Of a stretch of DNA of 64,000 bases, positions 42,875 to 51,045 are shown piece after piece. The notes under the pieces are model-generated. The model ran no database searches. It had not been told where the DNA came from and was given only the letters and a program-made list of their open reading frames with translations. The stretch is from Anaerolineaceae bacterium (lineage in GTDB: Bacteria; Chloroflexota; Anaerolineae; Aggregatilineales; Phototrophicaceae): contig JACKCF010000009.1 of the NCBI GenBank assembly GCA_020634165.1, positions 1-64,000 of the forward strand, in the 5' to 3' direction. Both the position numbers and the translations under genes were made by a program. The first letter of the stretch is position 1. Each line of letters begins with the position of its first letter.

Positions 42875-45223
42875 TCAATCCTGATTAATCCAGATGGTGG
42901 TCCCATCGCTTATCAGGTGAATGGGACCAAAGCTGTCTGTACTATATAGTGGTATATCCTCTAGCTGCGCCAACGAACCTCCATCCGGGTCTCCCCAGCG
43001 ATTAGCACGTTCAATCTGCATGAGTGCTAATTGTGGATTCACTGCTTCAAGGAAATCATCAGCTATCGCGCCAATTCGCGCATGGTTAGGCACAATCATC
43101 ACTGCTGCGGCTGGCCACTGACCACGCTCCAGCAAAACGCCTTGACCAGACGCGCTGATGTCATTCGTCAGCAGCAGTGATAACTCGTTATAACTGAGTC
43201 GCAACACAAGTGAGTCATCATTATAAAGGTCGCCGGCTTGCGGCGGCTCCGATGGATGCAGGACTTCAATCAAAACACCATCTGCAAAAGAGACCGTATA
43301 GCCAGCAATAGCTGGAACAACGGGGACATCCTCCGCTAGGTCAACAATTTCCTGCTGCACTTCACTGACAATCGGATGGCCATTGGTCAAGATCGCCCCT
43401 ACCTGATATCGACGCATGACAGACGGCAACGCACCAACATCGTTTCCGTCGGGATGCGAAACCACTAACAATTCGATTTCGCGATCATAAAATGGCATCC
43501 GGTCACCTAGTGCGGTCAATAATCTCGAAGGCTGTGAGCCGCCATCAACCAGGATTTGTGCCCCAGAAGGCGTTTGCATGAGGATGGCATTGCTATGCCC
43601 CACATCGAGCATCCAGAGGTGAAACCTGCCATCTGGTCGGCTAATCATCACTGCAACCATCAGGCAAATTGCGCCCAGGCTACCCCAAATTAGCGTATTC
43701 AGGACAATGCGTCGTCTAAGAAAAGCGGCTAATCGGACACTCCACAAAGGCTTGGCAGACACTATGAGCGCTCCCCCTACTACGATAAAGAAGTAACCGA
43801 CGATCAGTCGCGGATCGACATAGAGTGGCAATGCGGCTCCGGGCCAGTTGGCAAATAGGCGGACAATCCCAATGGTCCAGCCAAGTAGCAACCCGCAAAT
43901 CCAGAAGAACGGCAACGCAATAATCGGCGCAGCCAGCGCAATAATCAGCGCCAGACCACCCACAATGAGTAAGGCTGTTTGTACAGGCACAATCAGCAAA
44001 TTGACGATGAACATCACCAGGGAAATTTGCTGGAAGTACAGTATGGTGATGGGAAGTGTCGTGATCTGTACTGCCAGGGTAACGATGAGCGGATCGCGCA
44101 GGGTGCGTGCCAACAATGTCGCTGCGTTCGATGGGAAAATGCGTCCCACAAGGCTATCAAAGCGCGTCTGAAGCGGATCAGCGAACAAGGCAAGTCCAAG
44201 TACGGCTGCTGCACTGAGTTGGAAGCCAATGTCCCAAACCGTCAGCGGGTTGATCACCGTCATTAATAGAATGACGAAGGCCAGTGAGGCAGGCACATAG
44301 GTTTTTCGTCGGAGCAGAGGTGCGATAATCAACAAACTGCTCATGATGGCAGCACGCACTACGGCTGCATTCGCACCGACAAATATTGTGTAGGCCACCA
44401 ATACGAGAATACCCAGCGTCCCGGCAAGCCAGCGTCGGCTCGTTAGCTGCCCCATCAACTGCATGACAATACCGCTGACAATGACCATATTGAAACCGCT
44501 GATGGCAATCACATGAGATGCGCCTGCTATAGAGAAATCATCCCGTAACTGGGGGTCTATGCCACTCTCATCACCCAGGAGGATACCCTTGAGCAAGGCA
44601 GCAGATGGGTCTGGCAGCGCCGCATCGATTCGCAGGCGGGCTGTATCCTTGAGCGTCAATATCGCTGATAGGAGCGATGCGCCTTCGCCGTGACCGACGA
44701 TTTCAAGGCGAGCATCCTGCATCACACTGAAAACACTGCTCCGAGCAAGATAGTCAGCGTAAGAAAATGTGTCATAGCGTGCCGGCGTTGTTAGATAGCC
44801 GCTCAGACGCACGCGATCCCCATAGGCGATGTCAAAACGGCCATCGACTGTCGCCAATAGTAGACCCGTCACGCGAAACGTATTCTGGCCATTGAAGAGT
44901 GATTCGGCTTCGACGCGCATATCAGTGCGATTATCACGAAAACGTGGTTCGCCAACCACGAGTCCTTCGACCTGCACAGCCTGGAGGCCGTCATTGAAAT
45001 AGGCAACCGTCCCCGGCCGTGGAACAAGCTGCATGCGATAGCCACCCAAGGCAAAGGCTAACAGCACTACCCACATCAGCCGATAGCGATGCCGCCACAT
45101 CAGCACGGTGACGAAGGCCGTAACCGTAATCGAGATCAGCCAGAAAATGGCAGGCAGTGTCGGGATTGCGGCTGCAATCAGGATACCTGTGATCCAACCA
45201 AATACAATGTAGATAAGCCGCAT
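42875..45223 (-). CDS. comEC: ComEC/Rec2 DNA-uptake channel protein with degenerate metallo-beta-lactamase domain
   Basis: 782 aa. N-terminal helices, an OB-like DUF4131 part (VQVEGLVVGEPRFR..), and the competence domain (GILLGDESGIDPQLRDDFSIAGASHVIAISGFN) with about ten membrane helices. The C-terminal ~250 residues are an MBL-fold domain. This channel passes single-stranded DNA through the membrane in competent cells; comF at 6671 fits. The MBL motifs are changed at metal positions: SHPDGND instead of HxDxDH, LTND instead of TGD, PNHAR instead of HHGS, RWGDP instead of YGHP. The domain has probably lost nuclease activity. No strong ribosome site before ATG 45223. Confidence 0.87.
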   Translation of the reverse strand: MRLIYIVFGWITGILIAAAIPTLPAIFWLISITVTAFVTVLMWRHRYRLMWVVLLAFALGGYRMQLVPRPGTVAYFNDGLQAVQVEGLVVGEPRFRDNRTDMRVEAESLFNGQNTFRVTGLLLATVDGRFDIAYGDRVRLSGYLTTPARYDTFSYADYLARSSVFSVMQDARLEIVGHGEGASLLSAILTLKDTARLRIDAALPDPSAALLKGILLGDESGIDPQLRDDFSIAGASHVIAISGFNMVIVSGIVMQLMGQLTSRRWLAGTLGILVLVAYTIFVGANAAVVRAAIMSSLLIIAPLLRRKTYVPASLAFVILLMTVINPLTVWDIGFQLSAAAVLGLALFADPLQTRFDSLVGRIFPSNAATLLARTLRDPLIVTLAVQITTLPITILYFQQISLVMFIVNLLIVPVQTALLIVGGLALIIALAAPIIALPFFWICGLLLGWTIGIVRLFANWPGAALPLYVDPRLIVGYFFIVVGGALIVSAKPLWSVRLAAFLRRRIVLNTLIWGSLGAICLMVAVMISRPDGRFHLWMLDVGHSNAILMQTPSGAQILVDGGSQPSRLLTALGDRMPFYDREIELLVVSHPDGNDVGALPSVMRRYQVGAILTNGHPIVSEVQQEIVDLAEDVPVVPAIAGYTVSFADGVLIEVLHPSEPPQAGDLYNDDSLVLRLSYNELSLLLTNDISASGQGVLLERGQWPAAAVMIVPNHARIGAIADDFLEAVNPQLALMQIERANRWGDPDGGSLAQLEDIPLYSTDSFGPIHLISDGTTIWINQD

Positions 45224-45327
45224 TGACTATCCGTAGTCAGAGCATAAACACATACTCTGAAGGTAGCATGATGCTCAATTTTGAGCAAACGTTCTTACTG
45301 AAAATTAGCCCAAAACCAGCCGAACGC

Positions 45328-45354
45328 AAAAGAAGGCACAGTTAGACTGTACCT
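45328..45354 (-). terminator. Intrinsic terminator after the coiled-coil gene
   Basis: On the minus strand AAGGTACAGT pairs with ACTGTGCCTT (one G-T pair) and is followed by CTTTT. It ends the 45390-45920 transcript. Confidence 0.7.
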
Positions 45355-45389
45355 TCCTGGAAATTCAACTGTGAGTGACTTGCGTGGTC

Positions 45390-45920
45390 TTATGCGTTGT
45401 CTTCGATTTCGACAACTTCAGAAACAACTTCCGTTACCTGAACCGACTGTGGCTGGGTGGCAGCGACAGCGCTATGATTCGGCTCCTGCAAGACCATAAT
45501 GCCATTACGGACTTCGCCCAGATTACGGTTAAGTTGTTCTTCAAGGCGGGACAGCATCTGCATAACGTACTGGTCCGCTTCATCAGTGATACGAGCTGCT
45601 TCACGACGAGCCTGCTCTTTAATCTGTTCAGCACGGGAACTTGCGGCCTGTACGGTCGCATCCTGATCGAGCATCTTCTCGGCTTTTTCACGATGTTGTT
45701 GAACAACACGGCCCGCCTCTTCGTGTGCTTCCGCCAGGATGCGATCTCGCTGAGACAAAATCCGTGCTGCTTTTTCAATTTCTTCCGGGATGGAAATACG
45801 CATTTGGTCGATCAATTCCAACGCGCGTTCTTCATCTACTACGGTGAATTTGGTGCCAAAAATATGGCGACCTTCATCGATCAAATCTTCAAGACGATCG
45901 ACAAGATGCTGAATATCCAT
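45390..45920 (-). CDS. DivIVA-like/ATP-synthase-b-like coiled-coil protein
   Basis: 176 aa. MDIQHLVDRLEDLIDEG at the start is followed by a long continuous coiled coil (residues ~40-145) rich in Ala, Glu, Arg and Gln (AHEEAGRVVQQHREKAEKML), ending in a Val/Gln/Glu tail. No membrane helix. It resembles the helical part of DivIVA or the stator b-subunit, neither of which can be called with confidence; a role in cell-pole or wall organisation is a guess. GGAGGG lies upstream of ATG 45920. It follows coaD in the same direction. Confidence 0.6.
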   Translation of the reverse strand: MDIQHLVDRLEDLIDEGRHIFGTKFTVVDEERALELIDQMRISIPEEIEKAARILSQRDRILAEAHEEAGRVVQQHREKAEKMLDQDATVQAASSRAEQIKEQARREAARITDEADQYVMQMLSRLEEQLNRNLGEVRNGIMVLQEPNHSAVAATQPQSVQVTEVVSEVVEIEDNA

Positions 45921-46028
45921 CGGTTCCCTCCGCTAACTTGCTCACGCAACCCACATTATTCTAAATTATCACAGACACTGCATCCCACAAATCGGAATTA
46001 ATGTCATAACATAGCATAAACAAAGGAT

Positions 46029-46508
46029 TTAGGCAAAACGTACCCGCAAAGCTTCCACAACGTGCAGCGGGACAAAAGATGTTACGTCTCCGCCTAGCTC
46101 CGCAATTTCGCGCACGGTGCTTGAGCTGATATGCATATACTGTTCCGAAGCCAGTATTGCCACAGTCTCAACATTCGGAGCCAATTTCTTATTGGCCATC
46201 CCCATGCGGAACTCAAACTCGAAATCCCCAAAGACACGCAGGCCGCGTATGATCGCGATTGCGCCGACTGAATTCACAAAATCTACAGCCAGCCCAGAAA
46301 ACGACGCGACACTGATATTGTTATACGCCTGAAAGCATTTTTCCGCCAATTCAACACGCTGTTCAATCGGAAACAGAACATTCTTTTTCGGCGTACTGTA
46401 GACAGATACGATCACCTCATCAAAGATATGCAGTGCTCGTGTTGCTACATCTATGTGTCCGAAGTGTATCGGGTCCAATGATGCTGGATAGACGGCGACG
46501 CGACGCAT
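46029..46508 (-). CDS. coaD: Phosphopantetheine adenylyltransferase
   Basis: 159 aa. It makes dephospho-CoA from ATP and 4'-phosphopantetheine. The nucleotidyltransferase motif SLDPIHFGHIDVATRA (T/HxGH type) opens the protein, IAIIRGLRVFGDFEFEF contains the conserved Arg, and SSTVREIAELGGDV is the ISSTxxR block. Length and motifs match CoaD. GGAG lies 7 nt before ATG 46508. Confidence 0.95.
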   Translation of the reverse strand: MRRVAVYPASLDPIHFGHIDVATRALHIFDEVIVSVYSTPKKNVLFPIEQRVELAEKCFQAYNNISVASFSGLAVDFVNSVGAIAIIRGLRVFGDFEFEFRMGMANKKLAPNVETVAILASEQYMHISSSTVREIAELGGDVTSFVPLHVVEALRVRFA

Positions 46509-46553
46509 TGGCGACTCCAGGGTTTCTTATGAGTAATTCTATTATGAACAATG

Positions 46554-46583
46554 AAAAACCGCCAACAAAATTGCGGTTTTTCC
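46554..46583 (-). terminator. Intrinsic terminator after recG
   Basis: AAAAACCGC (46554-46562) pairs with GCGGTTTTT (46573-46581). A/T tracts allow use on the minus strand after recG. Confidence 0.75.
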
Positions 46584-46635
46584 CAAAAACCAGGACCGAT
46601 ATCCCAGAGTTAACCCAAACTGAGCCTAAACCTGG

Positions 46636-49281
46636 TTATGATATGTCACCCTCGTCGTTATAAAGGATGCCAATCTGTTTAGCCAGCAAGCGATGCTGCT
46701 CGTTTTGCAGGTAGGGATCTTCTTCGTATATGGTCCGGGCCTCCTGCTGGGCTAACACGACCAAATCGGGTGTCATGGCTTCTGCAAGCTGCAATGCCTG
46801 CTGACCACTCTGACGAGTACCTAGCAGATCACCAGCGCCACGCTGTTTCCAGTCAATTTCTGCCAGTAAGAAACCATCTGTTGTTGTTTCCATAGCAGCC
46901 AGACGTTCCTGGGATTCTGGTGTTTCACTATCAGCAATCAACAAGCAGAATGACTGATGTTCGCCACGACCAACACGCCCCCGGAACTGGTGCAACTGCG
47001 CCAAACCGAAACGATTGGCACCTTCTATCAAGATGACACTGGCATTGGGCACATCAACGCCGACTTCGGCCACACTGGTCGTCACCATAATGTCGTATTC
47101 ATGATTGGCAAAGGCCGCCATGATGTCATCTTTTTCCGTGGGGGACATGCGACCGTGCAGCAAGCAAACGCTATACTTATAGAAGACTTTTTTCAGCTCA
47201 TCGTAGGCTTCTACAGCGCTGCGGGCTTCGATTTTATCGGACGCCTCTACCAGTGGATGGATGATGAATGCCTGCCTACCCTGTTCGATCTGTTTTTCAA
47301 TGAATTGGTAGGTACGTTCACGCGCGACAGGATATAAGACTTTTGTCTGGACTGGTTGGCGACCAGGCGGTTTCTCATCAATGATAGACAGGTCAAGGTC
47401 TGCATAAAGCGTCAGTGCCAGTGTTCGCGGAATGGGCGTGGCCGTCATCACCAGCATATGCGGATTGGTTCCCTTACCGCGCAGCGCGCCACGCTGCTCG
47501 ACGCCAAAACGATGCTGTTCATCAACAACCGCAATGGCGAGGTCATGGAATTCCACACCGGATTGTATGAGGGCATGCGTACCAATGACAATATCAATTG
47601 AGCCATCTGCGAGGCCGCGATATATAGATTCGCGTTCGGATTGTGAGAGCGAACCGGTCAGCAAGGCAATAACAGGCTTTTGGTCTCCGGGCATACGCTG
47701 GAAAGCATCCGACATGCCACGATAGTGCTGTTCAGCCAAAATGCTTGTAGGCGCCATCAGGGCCGCCTGCTTGCCATTGGCCAAGGCCATTGCCATCGTA
47801 ACCATCGCGACAGCCGTCTTGCCACTACCCACATCACCCTGAATCAGGCGATTCATCGGAACAGACTGCGTCACATCGCGCCGGATATCGTCAACAGAGC
47901 GTCGCTGCGCACCCGTGAGTTCATAGGGAAAAACTGAACTGATGAACTCTTCAATGAAGTCATCGGTTACAGTCAGAGCCTGCCCAGGTACAGATTGCCA
48001 GTCACGACGATTACGCAAAACTGCCAGTTGCAGTAAAAGCAGTTCATCAAACACCAAGCGTCGCTGGGCATGATTCAGATGATCGTAGCCTTCAGGGAAG
48101 TGAATATTCGCCAAAGCCCAACCTATGTCGCTGAGTTCAGCACGCTCCAAAGTCGCTTCAGGGATATAGTCAGGTACGCGATCCGCCCATTCATCGATGA
48201 CACGTTTCATGTCTCTGCGAAAGCTGCGACCTTTGACGCCTTCCGCCAGTGGATAGACGGGCACGATGCCAATCGTATGCAGATTGTCACTGTCAACGGA
48301 TTCCCATTCGGGATTGGTCATCTGCAAAGTATTGCGAAAAGCGCTCACTTTGCCACTGAGCACAATCTGCTGGCCCTGGCGAATGCTGCGTATCAGAAAA
48401 TCCTGACCAAAAAATGTTACGCTCAACTTAGCCGTGCCATCGTCAATGACAGTAAAGAAATCCTTGCGACCACCAGCAGCCAAGCGCACCTGCTTGTGAA
48501 CAACAGACCCTATGACTGTCGCGACCTCGCCAGGTTGTAGGCGACTGATATAGCTCAACTGAGTGTAGTCATCATACCGACGCGGCATGTAATAAAGCAT
48601 GTCACGGATTGTATGAATATCCAGCTTTTCAAAGATTTTGGCTTTGCTGGGACCTATGCCTTTGACAATGGTCACCGGATTTTCTAGCGATTTGAGTTGT
48701 TCAATCATACCTTCAAATGATGCGTTCTCGCGGGGGCGGCGTGGTGGCCGAGCTAACTTAGGCAGCGAGGACACATCAACATCAACCTGAGGCACCGACT
48801 CTAATTCAGGTTCATCCTCCTGGATTGACTTAGCCTGGACGGGTTCCTCTGAACGCGCGGGTTCACTGCGTTTCGGCGATTCCGGCGGTCGGGTGCTTTG
48901 CTTATTATCTTCCCTTCGACGATTATCATCTGCACTTTTGGGCTGAGGTGATGGCGAACCACTAGCCCCCAGAACACCTGCTGCTTCTTCAAGGTATTTC
49001 TCATACTCGGCTGGCAGCGGCTTACGGAAGTGCAGACGATCCAGAACATAGTTGACCTTCTCCAGACGCACAGTGTCATCATCAATTGCGTCATAATTAG
49101 CCAGTACGTCACCGACCTCAACAGCCATCGCGTATTGCTCAGGGCGGCGAGCCTGCTGCTTTGCCAGCTCAACCCAGCCTCTGATGTAGCTACCAAGGCC
49201 ATCAGCTACCGCTGTGTTCTGGCAATTCTGATCGCGTTCTGTTCTCAGGATTTTGACGAGTGTTTCTAAGGCAAATGCCAT
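46636..49281 (-). CDS. recG: ATP-dependent DNA helicase RecG, with long N-terminal extension
   Basis: 881 aa, about 180-200 longer than the usual ~690. The first ~120 residues are helical, then comes a disordered charged linker (residues ~130-195). The RecG wedge domain starts near residue 200 (VTIVKGIGPSKAKIFEKL, LYYMPRRYDDY). The helicase core has Walker A GDVGSGKTAVAM, Walker B VVDEQHRFG, TATPIPRTLAL, and the C-terminal motifs NRFGLAQLHQFRGRVGRG. It remodels stalled forks and Holliday junctions. Last gene of the rpe-fakA-degV-degV-recG array. Confidence 0.95.
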   Translation of the reverse strand: MAFALETLVKILRTERDQNCQNTAVADGLGSYIRGWVELAKQQARRPEQYAMAVEVGDVLANYDAIDDDTVRLEKVNYVLDRLHFRKPLPAEYEKYLEEAAGVLGASGSPSPQPKSADDNRRREDNKQSTRPPESPKRSEPARSEEPVQAKSIQEDEPELESVPQVDVDVSSLPKLARPPRRPRENASFEGMIEQLKSLENPVTIVKGIGPSKAKIFEKLDIHTIRDMLYYMPRRYDDYTQLSYISRLQPGEVATVIGSVVHKQVRLAAGGRKDFFTVIDDGTAKLSVTFFGQDFLIRSIRQGQQIVLSGKVSAFRNTLQMTNPEWESVDSDNLHTIGIVPVYPLAEGVKGRSFRRDMKRVIDEWADRVPDYIPEATLERAELSDIGWALANIHFPEGYDHLNHAQRRLVFDELLLLQLAVLRNRRDWQSVPGQALTVTDDFIEEFISSVFPYELTGAQRRSVDDIRRDVTQSVPMNRLIQGDVGSGKTAVAMVTMAMALANGKQAALMAPTSILAEQHYRGMSDAFQRMPGDQKPVIALLTGSLSQSERESIYRGLADGSIDIVIGTHALIQSGVEFHDLAIAVVDEQHRFGVEQRGALRGKGTNPHMLVMTATPIPRTLALTLYADLDLSIIDEKPPGRQPVQTKVLYPVARERTYQFIEKQIEQGRQAFIIHPLVEASDKIEARSAVEAYDELKKVFYKYSVCLLHGRMSPTEKDDIMAAFANHEYDIMVTTSVAEVGVDVPNASVILIEGANRFGLAQLHQFRGRVGRGEHQSFCLLIADSETPESQERLAAMETTTDGFLLAEIDWKQRGAGDLLGTRQSGQQALQLAEAMTPDLVVLAQQEARTIYEEDPYLQNEQHRLLAKQIGILYNDEGDIS

Positions 49282-49328
49282 GTAGAGATTCTTTCCAAAG
49301 CGCTTAGTAACAGATTGAGATGCCTATA

Positions 49329-50171
49329 TTAGTCGATACGTGGCAGAATCAGAACACCCAGCGAACCTGGGCCGACTAAAGTGCCCAATGTCGGTCCAAC
49401 TTCCATGATGGGTAAATCCCGATCCATCAGGGGTTGCAAGTCAGCTTTAAGCTGCTGTGCCCCTTCTTCGTTTTGAATATGCAGTACGATCAAACGCTCA
49501 AGCGGCGTATGTTCGTGTACCAATTCCTTGATTTTGTCGACAGTGCGGCCAAAGGTACGAATGCGATGCAGTACCCCAATTTCGCCACTATGAACATGAA
49601 GTAAGGGCTTAATCTGCAACAGGGACCCCACTGCCGCCACCACATTGTTAACGCGACCACTGCGGCGAATATAGGTCATGGTAGCAATCGCCGCATAAAT
49701 GATGATCTGATCACGAACGCGCTCGACAAGATCGACCACTTGCTGGACATCACTCGTTTCAGATGCCTTTTCGGCAGCCATTAACCCAAGCAACCCCAAT
49801 CCGGCTGTTAAGGAATGACCATCAATGATGGTGATGCTATCCGGTGGCAACTGCTGGGCTGCAATGCGCGTTACATTGATCGTTGTGCTGTATTTTTCCG
49901 GCACATGGATCGCGACGATATGATCGTAACCCTGTAAACTCTCGCGCAAGATGTCTTCTGCCAGTGCAAGCGCAGGCGCGGATGTTGTCGGGAATTCCGT
50001 CATGGTCGGCATCGCATTATAAAATGCTGTGCGATCCAACTCAATCCCGTCATCAGCGTAACTCTGGCCGCCATAATTGACATAGGTTGGGATCAAACCA
50101 ATGTCCCATTTCTGGCGCAGTTCCTGGGGAATATCGGCGACGCTATCAACGACAATCTTAATACGTGTCAT
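49329..50171 (-). CDS. DegV family fatty-acid-binding protein (FakB-like), copy 2
   Basis: 280 aa. It starts IKIVVDSVADIPQEL, the DegV mark, with a TSAPA loop (EFPTTSAPALALAEDIL), IIDGHSLTAGLGLLGL and the fatty-acid carboxylate region YIRRSGRVNNVVAAVGSLLQIKPLL. DegV/FakB proteins hold a fatty acid for phosphorylation by FakA. ATG 50171 overlaps the end of the upstream degV by 14 nt; ATGs at 50177 and 50180 are alternatives. Together with fakA this is a fatty-acid kinase operon. Confidence 0.88.
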   Translation of the reverse strand: MTRIKIVVDSVADIPQELRQKWDIGLIPTYVNYGGQSYADDGIELDRTAFYNAMPTMTEFPTTSAPALALAEDILRESLQGYDHIVAIHVPEKYSTTINVTRIAAQQLPPDSITIIDGHSLTAGLGLLGLMAAEKASETSDVQQVVDLVERVRDQIIIYAAIATMTYIRRSGRVNNVVAAVGSLLQIKPLLHVHSGEIGVLHRIRTFGRTVDKIKELVHEHTPLERLIVLHIQNEEGAQQLKADLQPLMDRDLPIMEVGPTLGTLVGPGSLGVLILPRID

Positions 50172-51045
50172 CGTCATCATCTTCAAATGCGAGTTCACTT
50201 TCCATAACAGCAACGCCAAATGCTTTTGGCCCAATTAAGGATGCCATAAGCGCGCTGTATACGCCAAATGGAAAATGCTGCCCAGGGAATTCTAACGTGA
50301 GGCGGTCTTGCAGTACGCGCGTGGGTTCAAAAATCTGCGAACGATGCTGCAATATCATGGCATCATCAACCTGTTCAAATTCCATGATGAAATTCAACAG
50401 ACCATCGGGCGCATTAGACATCGACTCGGATTTTTCCGTGACGATGACCTGACCATCTTCAATATTGATAATGGCCTTAATGCCGAGCAACGATCCCAAT
50501 ACAGCGCGAGAATCCGTCAGCAGGCCACTTCGGCGTAAATATTCCAGTCCATCAACGTAATACATGGCATAGATGCGGTCAATGGCATCGCGCGTAACAG
50601 TGACCAATTCATCAAAGTCGCTGGCCTTGCTCGCAGCTACAGCCGCAAGTTTGACCAACATGCCATAACCAGCACAAAGCGTACGAGTATCTACGATTTC
50701 AATCGGGCATTGAATATTGGCCTGATGGGCAGCCTGCTGGGCACGATACCAGCTTTGCGAAACCTCTCTTGATGGATGCAGTGAAATAATGCCATCTGCA
50801 CGTCGAGCGAGTTGAAGATATATTTCGATAAACTCCGAAATCTCCGGCGGATCCACCTTCACATCAACATAGTTGTAATTCGCCATGCGAGAAAGCAGTT
50901 CCTCTGTTTGGAGGTCAATACCTTCGCGATAGGTTTCGCCATTAAACTGTACTTTGCACGGGACAATCGCCACAGGATACTGCGCGATCATCTGTGGATA
51001 ACTGAAGCGCGCGCTGCTATCCGCAACAATATAGTACGTGGGCAT
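50158..51045 (-). CDS. DegV family fatty-acid-binding protein (FakB-like), copy 1
   Basis: 295 aa. Opens YYIVADSSARFSYPQMI; VDVKVDPPEISEFIEIYLQL replaces the usual TSQPS loop, so the ligand pocket differs from copy 2. It has DTRTLCAGYGMLVKLA and YLRRSGLLTDSRAVLGSLLGIKAI. An acidic C-terminal tail (EDDDDD) is unusual. ATG 51045 overlaps the TGA of fakA (TGATG), so the two are translationally coupled. The sequence split between the two copies suggests different fatty-acid specificities, as known for FakB1/FakB2. Confidence 0.86.
   Translation of the reverse strand: MPTYYIVADSSARFSYPQMIAQYPVAIVPCKVQFNGETYREGIDLQTEELLSRMANYNYVDVKVDPPEISEFIEIYLQLARRADGIISLHPSREVSQSWYRAQQAAHQANIQCPIEIVDTRTLCAGYGMLVKLAAVAASKASDFDELVTVTRDAIDRIYAMYYVDGLEYLRRSGLLTDSRAVLGSLLGIKAIINIEDGQVIVTEKSESMSNAPDGLLNFIMEFEQVDDAMILQHRSQIFEPTRVLQDRLTLEFPGQHFPFGVYSALMASLIGPKAFGVAVMESELAFEDDDDDTY

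Noticed and set aside
42136..42906. 256-aa open frame on the minus strand over the small membrane protein and YihY 5' end
   Set aside because: No ribosome site or domain; it overlaps two better-supported genes and is His/Thr/Asp-rich in the manner of shadow frames.
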